Shown: in pieces, positions 14,001 to 21,624 of the stretch | Position numbering within the stretch: position 1 is the first letter of the stretch | Layout: each line of letters starts with the position of its first letter | Virus record (IMG/VR): IMGVR_UViG_3300036831_000056 | Coordinates: 1 to 30,993 of that record | Length of the DNA: 30,993 nucleotides | DNA from: a virus | Strand: one strand, 5' to 3' | Program-made: the position numbers and the translations under genes | The notes under the pieces: generated by a model | Seen by the model: only the letters and a program-made list of their open reading frames with translations | What the model was told of the DNA's origin: nothing | Database searches by the model: none

Positions 14001-14907
14001 TCTTGCCGCCGTAGGGAGCGATGTCCTTGGCGAGCGTGTTGTCGATCGAGGCGAGCGTCCCCTTGCCGCTGAATGCCTTCCCGAGTTCCCCCGGGTTGCC
14101 GTGCAGGAGGGCGGCGGGCACCTCGGCGGCGACGGGAGCGGAGAAAGGGTGCTTGACCGTGAGGCGCGCTGGAGCTGTCGCGGTTCGCACGCCGACCCGG
14201 ATGGGCTTCGGTACCTCTCCGACGCGCTTGGCAGCCGCCTGACGCGCCGTGCGGATGAAGGATGGCTCGGCTTTGCGGGCGGTTCCTCTGGCAACTCCTC
14301 GAACTGCGCTGCGGGCTGCTGCTCGCTTGGCACCCACCGCCCCGAGCCCCCGCAGAAGCGCTGACTGCGTAGCTGCGCCGCCCACCTGCTTGACCCCTGT
14401 GGCCCCAGCGTCGGCGATGGCCTGTTTGGCTGCTGCGGCTCCGGTGTCCTCGACTGCGGTCTCGGCGCCGGCGCGAGCGAGAGAGGCGATGTCTCCGGCT
14501 CCCGTGGCGGCGAGGATGGCGTTGGTCAGGTCTTCGGGTTCTCCAAGATTGTCGCTGGGGAGATCGGTGATCCGAGCGCGTTCTGCTGTCGCGTAGGCGG
14601 CTGGGTTTGTCGACGCGAGTTTCGCGGGCGGTTTTTCCCCGAAGGACGCTTTGAAGATCGCCTCGCTCGGAGCCTCGAAGTGGCTTCCGGCGTTCGCGAG
14701 GAAGTGCAGTGAGTGGTTGACCGCCCGCTGGGCACGCAGCCGGACCTGATAGCTCGTGGGCGCGACGGTCTGCCGCGGGCCGCGAGGGACTCCAGGTTGA
14801 GGGACCCGGCCCTCGTGTTCGGCTATGCGGTGCGAGTGAGCCTGCGACGCTTCTTTGCGCCGCATCCCCCGGAGAACTGCGGTCGGGATGTCAAGGCCGA
14901 AGGGCAT
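11032..14907 (-). CDS. Large internal/ejected virion protein
   Basis: A 1291-aa protein, by length and position the counterpart of T7 gp16 or other large ejected podovirus proteins. The N-terminus carries the tag AEHEGRVPQPGVP (residues 29-41), then an Ala-rich region and long helical stretches. The middle to C-terminal part (KRAVLPFSPTYQFQVPLDNW, later NIVPFANWIKNATKFVYST) resembles the membrane-seeking 'fixed landing' segments of large polyvalent phage proteins, as far as I can judge. The end has a Gly/Ser linker and a duplicated GGFAEGFAExLG motif. No catalytic motif was recognised. It lies between two smaller helical virion proteins and the cell-wall hydrolase. Confidence 0.75.
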   Translation of the reverse strand: MPFGLDIPTAVLRGMRRKEASQAHSHRIAEHEGRVPQPGVPRGPRQTVAPTSYQVRLRAQRAVNHSLHFLANAGSHFEAPSEAIFKASFGEKPPAKLASTNPAAYATAERARITDLPSDNLGEPEDLTNAILAATGAGDIASLARAGAETAVEDTGAAAAKQAIADAGATGVKQVGGAATQSALLRGLGAVGAKRAAARSAVRGVARGTARKAEPSFIRTARQAAAKRVGEVPKPIRVGVRTATAPARLTVKHPFSAPVAAEVPAALLHGNPGELGKAFSGKGTLASIDNTLAKDIAPYGGKIAKEAVELPTSVLPSTFLAAKAGVNAAQGDNKEWDELKKQYLATGLLPAIASGDPSLVLKRFGERPLLSALEGSGAASVLGRGAGAAARAATHDHVGGLERPALTVPGYPNLKVERGNYSRDLFRQGIQRAQDRRSGNVINTEGGRRGRAKFEHRATDSTRRFVSDRNKIQKQNRRGVEKTIKEIAPQVGRGPLKKLDTATANIVVHAIERIVQHPETFAEDLPKYRQQIDEVAHQTGPDGKLMLDKGQLKANREMVTQLDQGIARANPAHVVKAADAFIAAHQPIVDELTKRGLLAPDQALHAAARPFAVVHMGAEYGVPNEKASIISERVSHERQLAAAAELARHENPESELAKSLTHEHGKAVAAIRRAEENHSQLLDPHGDPLSLAQIKAEMERRGIQPAGFISHRPGSAGDYYTKPFPSRAHLPRGVRTGLSTAEGTHASGWDAVAQQMMRSQSLLDASDTYDKMISHYGVQVPGVHDGADAARVIRDPARHKLPEGITWEAVRRYPWASTKGEIQGALENQHPSVISEDLLSGAFKDPMAGDGPITFIPKPVMDEARKQYAGTGKVQKTVQAVTTGYKRAVLPFSPTYQFQVPLDNWLKAGLAGINPVHMYLGRHIAKNLSEDDRASLLSGERTSEIDANSAHRTTAAVFDGEKAWEAGARSVAAFRAKPGVKQFVDGYRHTSNALLKFNAVVSERLPEYGSLGKAALQDFRATQHSWGKAIVHMNALAEDYAKGLHDPAKLIRAQKSIEDVLMNWTNMSAGYRKVTLNIVPFANWIKNATKFVYSTMPAHRPIQTALLTAVGRMTQPEREKLGLSLLGNEPLPPWLQGNIPFNGGITQKINRYTSFGFFGSPAENIAGMIAPVEKGPVEALEGRDWKGNELGGTELSHIGIALKEFLTSFTPGFYTGEGLIKKGPLGEINPLRTYPKGEAESLRRPQKEIKVPATSGGSSSSGGFAEGFAETLGGSSGGGGFAEGFAESLGK
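11035..11127 (-). repeat. Tandem GGFAEGFAE(T/S)LG repeat at protein C-terminus
   Basis: The end of the 1291-aa protein encodes GGFAEGFAETLG, a Gly/Ser spacer, then GGFAEGFAESLG(K). Each copy is itself an internal GFAE-GFAE doublet. The DNA copies are similar but not identical. It may be a docking tail onto another virion protein. Confidence 0.7.
14807..14825 (-). repeat. 19-bp exact repeat, copy 2 (ejected-protein tag)
   Basis: An exact match to 10762-10780, in the first codons of the 1291-aa gene, and again coding for AEHEGR. Confidence 0.8.
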
Positions 14908-14913
14908 CTGGAC

Positions 14914-15750
14914 CTATTCGAACGGCTGCACGCGGGGTCCCAGCGGAACTCCGGGCTGGTATGAGCGGCCTGAATGTTCGCGGGAGCGCAAGAGACGGCG
15001 CAGGATTTCGACCGCCTTGAGAGCCGTGTTCGGGTCTTCGCCGCCGCTGGTCGTGGAGATGTGCTTGGCGAACTTCAGCCACCACGCATTTGCTTCCGGT
15101 CCCGCTGATTCAGAGAGGATCTTGGCGTAGGGGACAGCCGGTTCGGTGCTGGTCCCCTTCGTCGATTTCCCTGAGCGGGCCAAGCTGAGCAGTTCGTTGT
15201 AGCCGTTTTTCGCGATCAGCAGGGCGTTCTGAAGAGCTTTTTCCCGCTTTTCAGCGTGCTCGCCTTCCGTCTTCAACGCGCTCGATCCTTCCCCGCGGAG
15301 TTCCTTCAACCTTTGGTTGAGTGCCGCAGAGGCGCTTGACTGCATTGCGGCGCGGTCCTGCACAAGCTGAGTGCGATCTTTGGTCAAGGCCGCGCGGTGT
15401 TCTTCCTGGGCACCGGCGAGGAGTGACGGGAGCGCGTTGGCTGCCTGACCCTGAAGGCCGCCGAGCTGTTCCTCCAACTGGCGCCTGTAGGTCCCGTTGA
15501 GTCCGTCCTGCGGAATTCCCTTCAGCGCGTTCGTCAGCTCGCTGCTGACCAACCCGGTTGCGGCCTTCGCAGAACGAGCCTGGGCCCCGTATTCCTGGTT
15601 GGCGATCCTGAAGGCGGCGCGGTCCGCACCGAGCTTCGGCGCGGCCGTCCGGCGTGCGGCTTCCTTGGTGCGGTGAGCTTCGAGTTTGCGGATTGGCGGA
15701 GCGACCTGTACCGGGTGCAGCACCTTCGATCCGACTGTCGGGACTCTCAT
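14914..15750 (-). CDS. Helical internal virion protein
   Basis: A 278-aa, mostly alpha-helical, Ala/Gln/Arg-rich protein with coiled-coil character across residues ~60-180 (for example ELTNALKGIP, RQLEEQLGGLQGQAANALPS). It has no catalytic motif. The C-terminus ends SGRSYQPGVPLGPRVQPFE, whose QPGVPxGPR echoes the QPGVP tag of the two larger virion proteins. The gene overlaps its upstream neighbour (ATGA) and is followed after 6 bp by the 1291-aa gene. The place matches the internal core proteins of T7-like virions; assignment is by position and composition. Confidence 0.65.
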   Translation of the reverse strand: MRVPTVGSKVLHPVQVAPPIRKLEAHRTKEAARRTAAPKLGADRAAFRIANQEYGAQARSAKAATGLVSSELTNALKGIPQDGLNGTYRRQLEEQLGGLQGQAANALPSLLAGAQEEHRAALTKDRTQLVQDRAAMQSSASAALNQRLKELRGEGSSALKTEGEHAEKREKALQNALLIAKNGYNELLSLARSGKSTKGTSTEPAVPYAKILSESAGPEANAWWLKFAKHISTTSGGEDPNTALKAVEILRRLLRSREHSGRSYQPGVPLGPRVQPFE

Positions 15751-16712
15751 TTGCCCTTACCTCCTTTGGCGCCGCCCTTCCCGCTCGGTGCCTTCGTGCC
15801 CCCAGTAGGAGCTGGGCGCCCAGCAGATTTCCGTTCGGCCTGTTTGATTGCTTCGGGGTGACTCTGTTTCCAGTTGGCGAAGACAGCCGGATGTTCTGCG
15901 CGGGCGGCGTAAATCTCCTCCGCGAGACTGGCGACGTTTTTGCTTTCCTCCTCGACCTTCGCCCGTTCTCTTTCGCGGTTGCCTTCAAAGAGCTTCCGGC
16001 CTGCGGCGCGCTGTTCTTTGGCGCGTTCGACTCCAGTGGCCTGTTTGAGCCTCCCGAGTGACTGCGCTCGGTCGGCGGTGACTTCGCCCTGTGCGGTCCC
16101 GATTCGTCCGAGAGCAGTCGCGAGGTCCTCTCGTCCGCGTTCCTGGGCGGTGTGAACCGGCGCTTCGGCGAGTCGCTGGTTGCCGCCGCGAGCCGCTGCG
16201 CTGGCCGCTTGAGTGCCAGCATCGAGGACACCGGAGGCGTTTGCCTGTTCGGCTTGGCGCTGGCCCAGCTGGCCGAAGTTCCGCGCGATGTTGGTCAGCG
16301 TCGTGCCGAAGTCCTGTTCGCGTCGCCCTGCCGTCTTCTCGGTGTCTGCGGTCTGGTAGTCGAGCTTTTGGTTGGCCTGCCTTGTCGATTTGTTGATGTC
16401 CTGGCGTTTCTGGGTCGTTGCGATGTGGATCGCCTGGAGTGCCTGATGCAGGTCCGTTTTCGCAAAGTGCGCTTTGCTCGCTACATCCTGGGTCGTGTCT
16501 TCATAGCCGCGCTGTGCTTCGAGGCGCTGGGCCTCGATGGACGGGTCGTAGCTGAAGAACGGGACTTCTGAGCCGCCGGCAGCCGCAGGGTTGGGCTTTG
16601 GCGAGGGCTTCGAGCTCGGGTTGTAGGGGGTACCCCCATTGGATCCGGTGCCCAAGCCCGGACCGACGCCTAAACCCCTGCTGAGTCCGAGCCGCCTCAT
16701 ACGGGCTTCCAT
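15747..16712 (-). CDS. Helical internal virion protein with disordered ends
   Basis: A 321-aa protein: a Gly/Pro/Ser-rich N-terminus to about residue 45, then FFSYDPSIEAQRLEAQRGYE and a long helical region with an Arg/Gln heptad look (FGTTLTNIARNFGQLGQRQA, then ASGVLDAGTQAAS), and a Lys/Gly C-terminal tail. Proteins with this R...Q...ASGVL...G pattern are frequent among virion genes of phages of high-GC hosts. It starts 15 bp inside the preceding gene. By gene order it is the first of the ejected or internal proteins. Confidence 0.65.
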   Translation of the reverse strand: MEARMRRLGLSRGLGVGPGLGTGSNGGTPYNPSSKPSPKPNPAAAGGSEVPFFSYDPSIEAQRLEAQRGYEDTTQDVASKAHFAKTDLHQALQAIHIATTQKRQDINKSTRQANQKLDYQTADTEKTAGRREQDFGTTLTNIARNFGQLGQRQAEQANASGVLDAGTQAASAAARGGNQRLAEAPVHTAQERGREDLATALGRIGTAQGEVTADRAQSLGRLKQATGVERAKEQRAAGRKLFEGNRERERAKVEEESKNVASLAEEIYAARAEHPAVFANWKQSHPEAIKQAERKSAGRPAPTGGTKAPSGKGGAKGGKGK

Positions 16713-16927
16713 TCACCTTCGTCGCGGATGTAGAGCGTCCCGGTTTCTCGGGAATAGACCAGTGTGCGGTCGGCGGGAGGCTGCGGGAAATCTTCGTCGC
16801 TCGGTTCCCCTTTTTCGATGGTCAACGAGACGTCGGCCTTTGGGGGCGGCAAGACACCGGGCGTCGCGAGCCGCTGCTGTAGCCAGCGGTTGAGATCGCC
16901 TTCGCTTTCGAGGGTGCCGAGTGCCAT
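16697..16927 (-). CDS. Small virion-region protein, unknown
   Basis: A 76-aa acidic protein, ending in a beta-like patch (RTLVYSRETGTLYIRDEGEW) that resembles the short 'label' or fibre-tip beta segments of phage tail proteins. Its ATG abuts the stop of the 158-aa gene. It lies between tail and internal-protein genes; a minor tail part is possible, but no family is recognised. Confidence 0.6.
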   Translation of the reverse strand: MALGTLESEGDLNRWLQQRLATPGVLPPPKADVSLTIEKGEPSDEDFPQPPADRTLVYSRETGTLYIRDEGEWKPV

Positions 16928-17403
16928 CAGATTGCTGGGACGAGTAGGTACAGGAAGCCACTGTCCGTGGCGAGGATGGACTCAAATTCAATATTGGCGG
17001 TGCGCCTCGCACGCATCTTGACCGTGTGCGAGCCGGGCGCGAGGGTGATCGCGTAGACCTGTGGACTAGTCGCGTGGCTTTCGAGATCAGCGATTGCCTC
17101 TGCCGCTTGATCGCTCCCGTCTACATTGATTGTCCCCCGGCATTCAATCCGACAGATGAAGTCGAACACGGCAACCACGAACAGTTTGCTTTCGACAGTC
17201 GGCGTCAGGGTGACAGTCGTACCCGGCACGTCGTGATAGGCCGTGTCGGGGGTGAGGAGAAGGTTTTCCGAGCACCGCGCCACTCCACCCGGAAACAGGC
17301 TGTTGAGAGCTTCCTCGATGTTGTCGAATTCAGCTTCTACATCCTCGGCTTTGGCGGGTGTGCTAGCCACAAACGCCTTCGCTCGTTCATACCAGCCGCT
17401 CAT
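16927..17403 (-). CDS. Tail-associated protein with beta-sandwich C-terminus
   Basis: A 158-aa protein. The N-terminal segment (KAFVASTPAKAEDVEAEFDN) is the helix-like start often seen on podovirus tail-fibre or tail-tip proteins. The C-terminal 90 residues alternate beta strands (KLFVVAVFDFICRIECRGTI, ITLAPGSHTVKMRARRTA), compatible with a jelly-roll or TNF-like fold. It is coupled by ATGA to the nozzle-like gene. It is likely a minor tail or fibre protein, by context and composition. Confidence 0.6.
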   Translation of the reverse strand: MSGWYERAKAFVASTPAKAEDVEAEFDNIEEALNSLFPGGVARCSENLLLTPDTAYHDVPGTTVTLTPTVESKLFVVAVFDFICRIECRGTINVDGSDQAAEAIADLESHATSPQVYAITLAPGSHTVKMRARRTANIEFESILATDSGFLYLLVPAI

Positions 17404-19178
17404 CGTCGAATCGCCTCACTCGGTCGGGTGTCTAGCTCCAGGGATCGAAGAACAAAGAGGGAGATCGGGCCAGAGGATTTGATCCTGACTCGCATGTAGC
17501 GGAGTCGCTTTCCGAGGCGAAACTTGACCGGATTGCGACCATCGCTCGGGCCCGCTTCACCAACCTGGGTGAAGGAAGCCCCGCCATCGTCCGCCCAGTC
17601 GAATTCGTCCCAGGTACTCTCGTCCCACTCCGCCTCGCCGGTTTTCAGCGAGCCGTCGCTGTAGTAGACGCGGATTTTCGGATCGTCGTTGGCGGGGTCA
17701 ACCAGTGAGTAGCGTGGCTTCACCGCCTTGACCACGTTGAGGGTCTGGGAGCCGGTTTCAAAGTCACGGGTCGTGAGGTCGACTTCGTGGGTTGAGCCGT
17801 CGGCGTCCATTGCGTGTTCTGAGTCGGGCTGGAAGTAGTGGGTGCAATCGACGATCTGAGAGGGAGCACGTCGCTGGGCACCGAGCAGGAGTGGGTCGCC
17901 GGTGACCGGGACGTGGACCGCGTAGCTAATGATCTCTCCGCCATCTCCGAAGAACCGCGTCCAGGGAAATATCCAGCGGCGCCGGATTCGGAGTGGGTGT
18001 TCGAGGTTGCAGACGAGCGTGGTTTTGATTTCGCCCTCGCTCGTGAGCATCGGGAGCAGAACGTGCCCATGGAAGATGGCGCCGTTCCCCGGGATGCAGC
18101 CTTCAAGAACCAATTCGCGGTAGTAGCGGTCGATCGGCCAAGTGATGAGAGACGGGGCGCTGACGCCGTCCATCAGGTAGCAACCGTCCATCGCCGGGAC
18201 GAGGAGCTGCTGGCTCACTCCGGCCAGGCCGGCTGCGTTGACCAGCACAACGTCTGAGGAGAGGAGCTGGAGGCGGTGCTGCGCGTTCCCATTCTGATCC
18301 GTGATCGCCAGCGCCAGACCTTCGAGCACCCAGATGCCACCCGTGGTGAAGACCAGAACCGCCTCACCCATCGTCGCTAAGCCCCGTCCTTCTACGCCTT
18401 CGGGGAGCGTGTGTTCGTTCGTCGTCCCGAGCGAGTTGGTGAAGGTATGCGGATTTTCGACCTCAGTGAACTTGATCGTGCGGCCGTTCAGCAAGACGAG
18501 GCGGTTGGCGCAGACACAGAGGAAGTCCCACGGTTCGTAGGGGTCCGAGCCGCCGACAGTCCAGATCGGGTTCAGCGAGTAGCTTTTTTCTTCGCCGGTT
18601 GACCCTTGATAGGCGTCTCGCAAGGTGATCTGCGTCGGTGAGTCGATTGAGGCGATCACGTAGACGCGCTCCGTGCCCGTGTGGAAGAGCATCCCCGCGT
18701 CGACCAGCGTGTTCCAAGTCGTCCCGGAGCCTTTGACGACCTTGGAGCCCTGTTCGACTTTGACGGTGCCGGTTGAGTAAGGAGCGGCCTTGCGCGAGCC
18801 GCCGTAGATCGAGCCGCCGCCGATGAAAAGCATGTCGTCGAGCGCTGCGGCTTGCTTGGGGATCGGCAGCCCTTCGCCACCGAGATTGACCTGTGCTTTG
18901 CCGCCGTCCAACACGCCGAAGCTCGAGTCATCAGCAAAGACAGTTCGCTGACCCGGCAGCAGATAGCCATCCCAGTTCCAGGTCAGACCTGCCCCGGAGA
19001 ACGAACCGCTCGAGTAGTTCTTCGTCCCCCCGCGCAGGTAGGGCTGGCCGTCTTCATCCAACAGGCAGTTCCCGAGGTCGTAGGCGCCGTTTTGGGGGAT
19101 CAGCTCGGGCGCTATGTCGCGGACCATCCCGTAGCTGAAGTCGCTCTGAGATTGCCGGGACCGGAGCGCGCCGGGCAT
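17400..19178 (-). CDS. Tail nozzle / stabilisation protein (tubular protein B-like)
   Basis: A 592-aa protein. It begins SQSDFSYGMVRDIAPELIPQ, a motif like the FxxGLN starts of podovirus tail-nozzle proteins. It then shows many short beta blades (WNWDGYLL, RLVLLNGRTIKFTEVENPHT, GIWVLEGLALAI), suggesting the beta-propeller platform of T7 gp12 or P22 gp10-type proteins. The length is within that range. It follows the tubular-A-like gene with an ATGA overlap and precedes a minor tail gene. The virion role is well supported by order and architecture; exact orthology is inferred. Confidence 0.75.
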   Translation of the reverse strand: MPGALRSRQSQSDFSYGMVRDIAPELIPQNGAYDLGNCLLDEDGQPYLRGGTKNYSSGSFSGAGLTWNWDGYLLPGQRTVFADDSSFGVLDGGKAQVNLGGEGLPIPKQAAALDDMLFIGGGSIYGGSRKAAPYSTGTVKVEQGSKVVKGSGTTWNTLVDAGMLFHTGTERVYVIASIDSPTQITLRDAYQGSTGEEKSYSLNPIWTVGGSDPYEPWDFLCVCANRLVLLNGRTIKFTEVENPHTFTNSLGTTNEHTLPEGVEGRGLATMGEAVLVFTTGGIWVLEGLALAITDQNGNAQHRLQLLSSDVVLVNAAGLAGVSQQLLVPAMDGCYLMDGVSAPSLITWPIDRYYRELVLEGCIPGNGAIFHGHVLLPMLTSEGEIKTTLVCNLEHPLRIRRRWIFPWTRFFGDGGEIISYAVHVPVTGDPLLLGAQRRAPSQIVDCTHYFQPDSEHAMDADGSTHEVDLTTRDFETGSQTLNVVKAVKPRYSLVDPANDDPKIRVYYSDGSLKTGEAEWDESTWDEFDWADDGGASFTQVGEAGPSDGRNPVKFRLGKRLRYMRVRIKSSGPISLFVLRSLELDTRPSEAIRR

Positions 19179-19810
19179 CAGGCCGTCTCCCCGAGGATGC
19201 CAACCTGGAAGACGCCCTCGCCGACCTGCCGCTCGTTGTCGTAGCGGGTCAGATCGGAGATGGCCTGATCGCCTTTCTGACGGTTGATTTCCGCCAGTTC
19301 CTCGTTGTCCTCGACCGTTTCGTAGTAGATCTCCTGGGCGAAATAGCGCAGCTTCGAGTGCCAGTAGGTCGGGAAGGCTGAGGGGCCGCGAGACGGTTCT
19401 GAGGAACTCAGCGGGATGGGTTCGTAGACGTACTCCAGTGAGACCGTTGTGCCGGCGGCGAGTTCGGGATAGAAGGCCAGCACGCGATTGCCGCTTTCGT
19501 CAGTCGACTCGTAATAGACAACGGGCTCGAGCAGCAGCAGTTCGCCTTTTTCGTACTGGCGGACTGTGTCGCGGTCCGTCGATCCGACCGGGTAGCCGTT
19601 GACCTCGAGCGTTCCCGTCAGCAGATAGTCGCCAGGCAGCGCCACCGTGGTCTGCCCCTCAGAGGTCGGTCCGAGTTCGACGGTCTTCCGCGGCCAGCGT
19701 GAGCGTCGCGCCGCGTTGACCTGGCCATCGTTGAAGAGATCGGCAGCCTCAGCCGCAGAGAGATCCAGACCGCCGAGTTCGAGTCGCGCTGTTAGTTCTG
19801 CGAGGTCGAT
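19178..19810 (-). CDS. Tail adaptor (tubular protein A-like); start codon unclear
   Basis: The first annotatable start is a GTG at 19645 (155 aa, beginning MALPGDYLLTGTLEVNG). The same frame stays open 55 codons further upstream and encodes a protein-like stretch, LSAAEAADLFNDGQVNAARR then SRWPRKTVELG, typical of adaptor proteins. This extension contains no ATG/GTG/TTG before an in-frame TAA, only an ATC at 19810 with GGGGA six nt before it. The true product is therefore an ATC-started protein, a -1 frameshift product of the preceding gene, or the shorter form. The remainder (FPTYWHSKLRYFAQEIYYET) is helical, as in T7 gp11-like head-tail adaptors. Confidence 0.6.
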   Translation of the reverse strand: MDLAELTARLELGGLDLSAAEAADLFNDGQVNAARRSRWPRKTVELGPTSEGQTTVALPGDYLLTGTLEVNGYPVGSTDRDTVRQYEKGELLLLEPVVYYESTDESGNRVLAFYPELAAGTTVSLEYVYEPIPLSSSEPSRGPSAFPTYWHSKLRYFAQEIYYETVEDNEELAEINRQKGDQAISDLTRYDNERQVGEGVFQVGILGETA

Positions 19811-20334
19811 GGCGGATCCCCGTTATCTGGGTCTCCCGCATCGGTCTCCGACTCGGAGTCCTCAAGGATCGTCGTTAGGGCCGCATCTACGGCCTCGATG
19901 ATCGTTGAGCGGTTCTGTCCTGCAAGCTCTTCGTCTTTGAGGGCCACCAGATCGTCAACGTCGCTCTTGACGGAAGCCCTGGCGATGCGTTTCATCGGCT
20001 CAGCGACCGCGTCAACTGGATCGACGACCGGCGACTCCTCGTAGAAGCCACCGGGCGCCGTGATGACGCCGAAGTTCTTGTGACCGCGCAGCCACTCGAT
20101 AAGACCGGGATGGTCCGTGGAGAAAGTGTGGTCGCGGAACTCGGCCTTCCAAGGAGTGTCGTCGTACTCCTTGCCTTCTTCCTCCATCCGCGACTTCCAC
20201 TCGTCTTCGGTGACGGCGACGCGGCTGCCGTAGTCGTTGGCGACGTAGCGGACCGCCCGTCGCGTGAGGACCTGATCGGGAGAACGGCTGACGAACGTAA
20301 CCTTCGTCCGTGGCTCTGCTGTGGCTGTGCTCAT
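19792..20334 (-). CDS. Hypothetical virion-region protein, 180 aa
   Basis: A 180-aa protein with a good AAGGAG ribosome site and an ATG at 20334. The N-terminal half is mixed alpha/beta (TKVTFVSRSPDQVLTRRAVR, HTFSTDHPGLIEWLRGHKNF); the C-terminal half is acidic and helical, ending in a Asp/Pro/Ser-rich tail (ESETDAGDPDNGDPPSTSQN). It sits directly after the capsid gene hairpin and before the tail adaptor gene, whose frame overlaps its last codons. It may be a head-completion or capsid-decorating protein; no clear family. Confidence 0.65.
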   Translation of the reverse strand: MSTATAEPRTKVTFVSRSPDQVLTRRAVRYVANDYGSRVAVTEDEWKSRMEEEGKEYDDTPWKAEFRDHTFSTDHPGLIEWLRGHKNFGVITAPGGFYEESPVVDPVDAVAEPMKRIARASVKSDVDDLVALKDEELAGQNRSTIIEAVDAALTTILEDSESETDAGDPDNGDPPSTSQN

Positions 20335-20363
20335 CTGTCTCGTTCTCCTTGGGGTAAAGCGTT

Positions 20364-20391
20364 GCGCGGGGCGACCGGAGCCGCCCCGCGC
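20364..20391 (-). terminator. Strong hairpin after the major capsid gene
   Basis: A perfect 10-bp GC stem (GCGCGGGGCG with CGCCCCGCGC) with an 8-nt loop, 9 bp past the capsid stop codon. There is no strong T-run on the minus strand (AACGCTTTACCCC), so it may be a leaky terminator or an mRNA 3'-end stabiliser, letting capsid message exceed that of the tail genes. Confidence 0.65.
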
Positions 20392-20400
20392 TCAGCTAGA

Positions 20401-21591
20401 TCAGCCGGTGATGCCCGTCATCACGCCTCCGGTTTTGGGCTGTTTGACCTCGTAGCCGCTCTCGGTCAGGATCTCGTCCTTCTGGCCGTCAGCGTCGGGC
20501 GCCTGACGGTTGGTGAGAACCTTCGTGTCGCGGGAACCTCCGGGAGCATTGGCGCCTCCCAGGAAGCGGTACTGAGGCGCGGCCTGACCGAAGTCCACCG
20601 CGATCATATAGCCGCCCCAGACAGTCCCCTCGAGCAGGTTGTGCTTGACGAGGTTCAGGGTTCCGTGCGGGCTCATGTACTGCTTGATCGCAAGCCCGTA
20701 GGTCGTGTCCTGATCGCTCTGAATCGTCTGGAGACGACCCACCGCGAAATTGTTGATGACCGACAGGGCCAGCGGCGAGCAGAAGACCGTCTTCTTGCTG
20801 CTGCCGTAGCGCGTCAGTGAGCGGACCCAGGACTCCAGCTCGGACTCGGTCATCGTGCCGCCGGCGTCCTGGTTGTTGCTCGTCAGGAATGAGAGCAGCC
20901 CCGCCGTGGTTTTCAGCGTCTTGCCGCCGGGTCCCGTTGTGGAGCCCTTGCCGCCGAACAGCGCCTTGTACTCGAGCGTCTTGAGGTGCTCGATGTTGCG
21001 CTTTTTGTGCTCGTAGATCCAGGCGTGCGGGTTCGTCAGGTTCCCCGAGCTCATCGCGGTTCCTGATTCCTCGATCGAGGTCCGCGTGATCTCCGTGTAG
21101 TTGGAGATCGTCGTCGGGGCCTTGCGACGAGCCGTGAGGGACGTGCCGCCCTCTTCCACGACCGCACCGATGACGATGAGCGGGTCATCGTCGACGAGCG
21201 CGGCTTTGGTCGAGCCGGAGTACCCGCGGGTGCATTTGATTTTCGTGCTCGAGATGAGTTCCTTGACGAACAGGATCTCGCCTGTGCGCGGAACCCGGAC
21301 AAGCGCATTCGCGTAGAAGATTTCCTGCGTATCTACGGCGATTTCTTCTTCGGATTCCGTGTAGCCGCCGCCGTTGTTGACAGCGTCCCAGCGCGAGTCG
21401 AGCTCGTCCTCGACCCACTTGAATTCCGAGTCTTCGGTCGAGCGGACGTTGCCGCCGTTTTCGATGCTCTTGGTGATGACGGTAAGCGGGGCCGCTTCCG
21501 GCTCCAGGAGGAGGATGTCCCTGTCGAGGGCAATCGCTCGCTGGGTCGAGGAGAGGTTGCTTACCTGTGACTGTCCAGTTATGAAGCTCAT
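20401..21591 (-). CDS. Major capsid protein, SU10 family
   Basis: A 396-aa protein with the layout of SU10-type (DUF5309) capsid proteins: an early FKWVEDELDSRWDAVNNGGG, a central SNYTEITRTSIEESGTAMSS and long helix EHKKRNIEHLKTLEYKALFG, then VKHNLLEGTVWGGYMIAVDF and a final TESGYEVKQPKTGGVMTGIT. Matching of these blocks is from memory of the family. It follows a scaffold gene and is trailed by a strong hairpin, as expected for the most abundant virion protein. The start has GGAG and a small upstream hairpin. Confidence 0.85.
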   Translation of the reverse strand: MSFITGQSQVSNLSSTQRAIALDRDILLLEPEAAPLTVITKSIENGGNVRSTEDSEFKWVEDELDSRWDAVNNGGGYTESEEEIAVDTQEIFYANALVRVPRTGEILFVKELISSTKIKCTRGYSGSTKAALVDDDPLIVIGAVVEEGGTSLTARRKAPTTISNYTEITRTSIEESGTAMSSGNLTNPHAWIYEHKKRNIEHLKTLEYKALFGGKGSTTGPGGKTLKTTAGLLSFLTSNNQDAGGTMTESELESWVRSLTRYGSSKKTVFCSPLALSVINNFAVGRLQTIQSDQDTTYGLAIKQYMSPHGTLNLVKHNLLEGTVWGGYMIAVDFGQAAPQYRFLGGANAPGGSRDTKVLTNRQAPDADGQKDEILTESGYEVKQPKTGGVMTGITG

Positions 21592-21604
21592 GGTTTTGTC
21601 TCCA

Positions 21605-21621
21605 GGTGGGTGAGGCCCACC
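21605..21621 (-). promoter_or_regulatory. Small hairpin in the capsid leader
   Basis: GGTGGG-TGAGG-CCCACC (6-bp stem, 5-nt loop) lies in the short gap between the scaffold stop and the capsid start, just ahead of the CTGGAG ribosome site. It could tune capsid translation or mark an mRNA processing site. Confidence 0.35.
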
Positions 21622-21624
21622 GGC

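Noticed and set aside
15251-16231. Minus-strand 326-codon frame overlapping two virion genes
   Set aside because: Arg/Ser/Pro/Gly-rich alternate frame of the two helical virion proteins, which have better composition and coupled starts.
19792-19840. Classical X-XXY-YYZ slippery heptamer for -1 frameshifting
   Set aside because: Only a GGGG run is present in the overlap; no true heptamer with a clear downstream structure was found, so frameshifting remains only one option.
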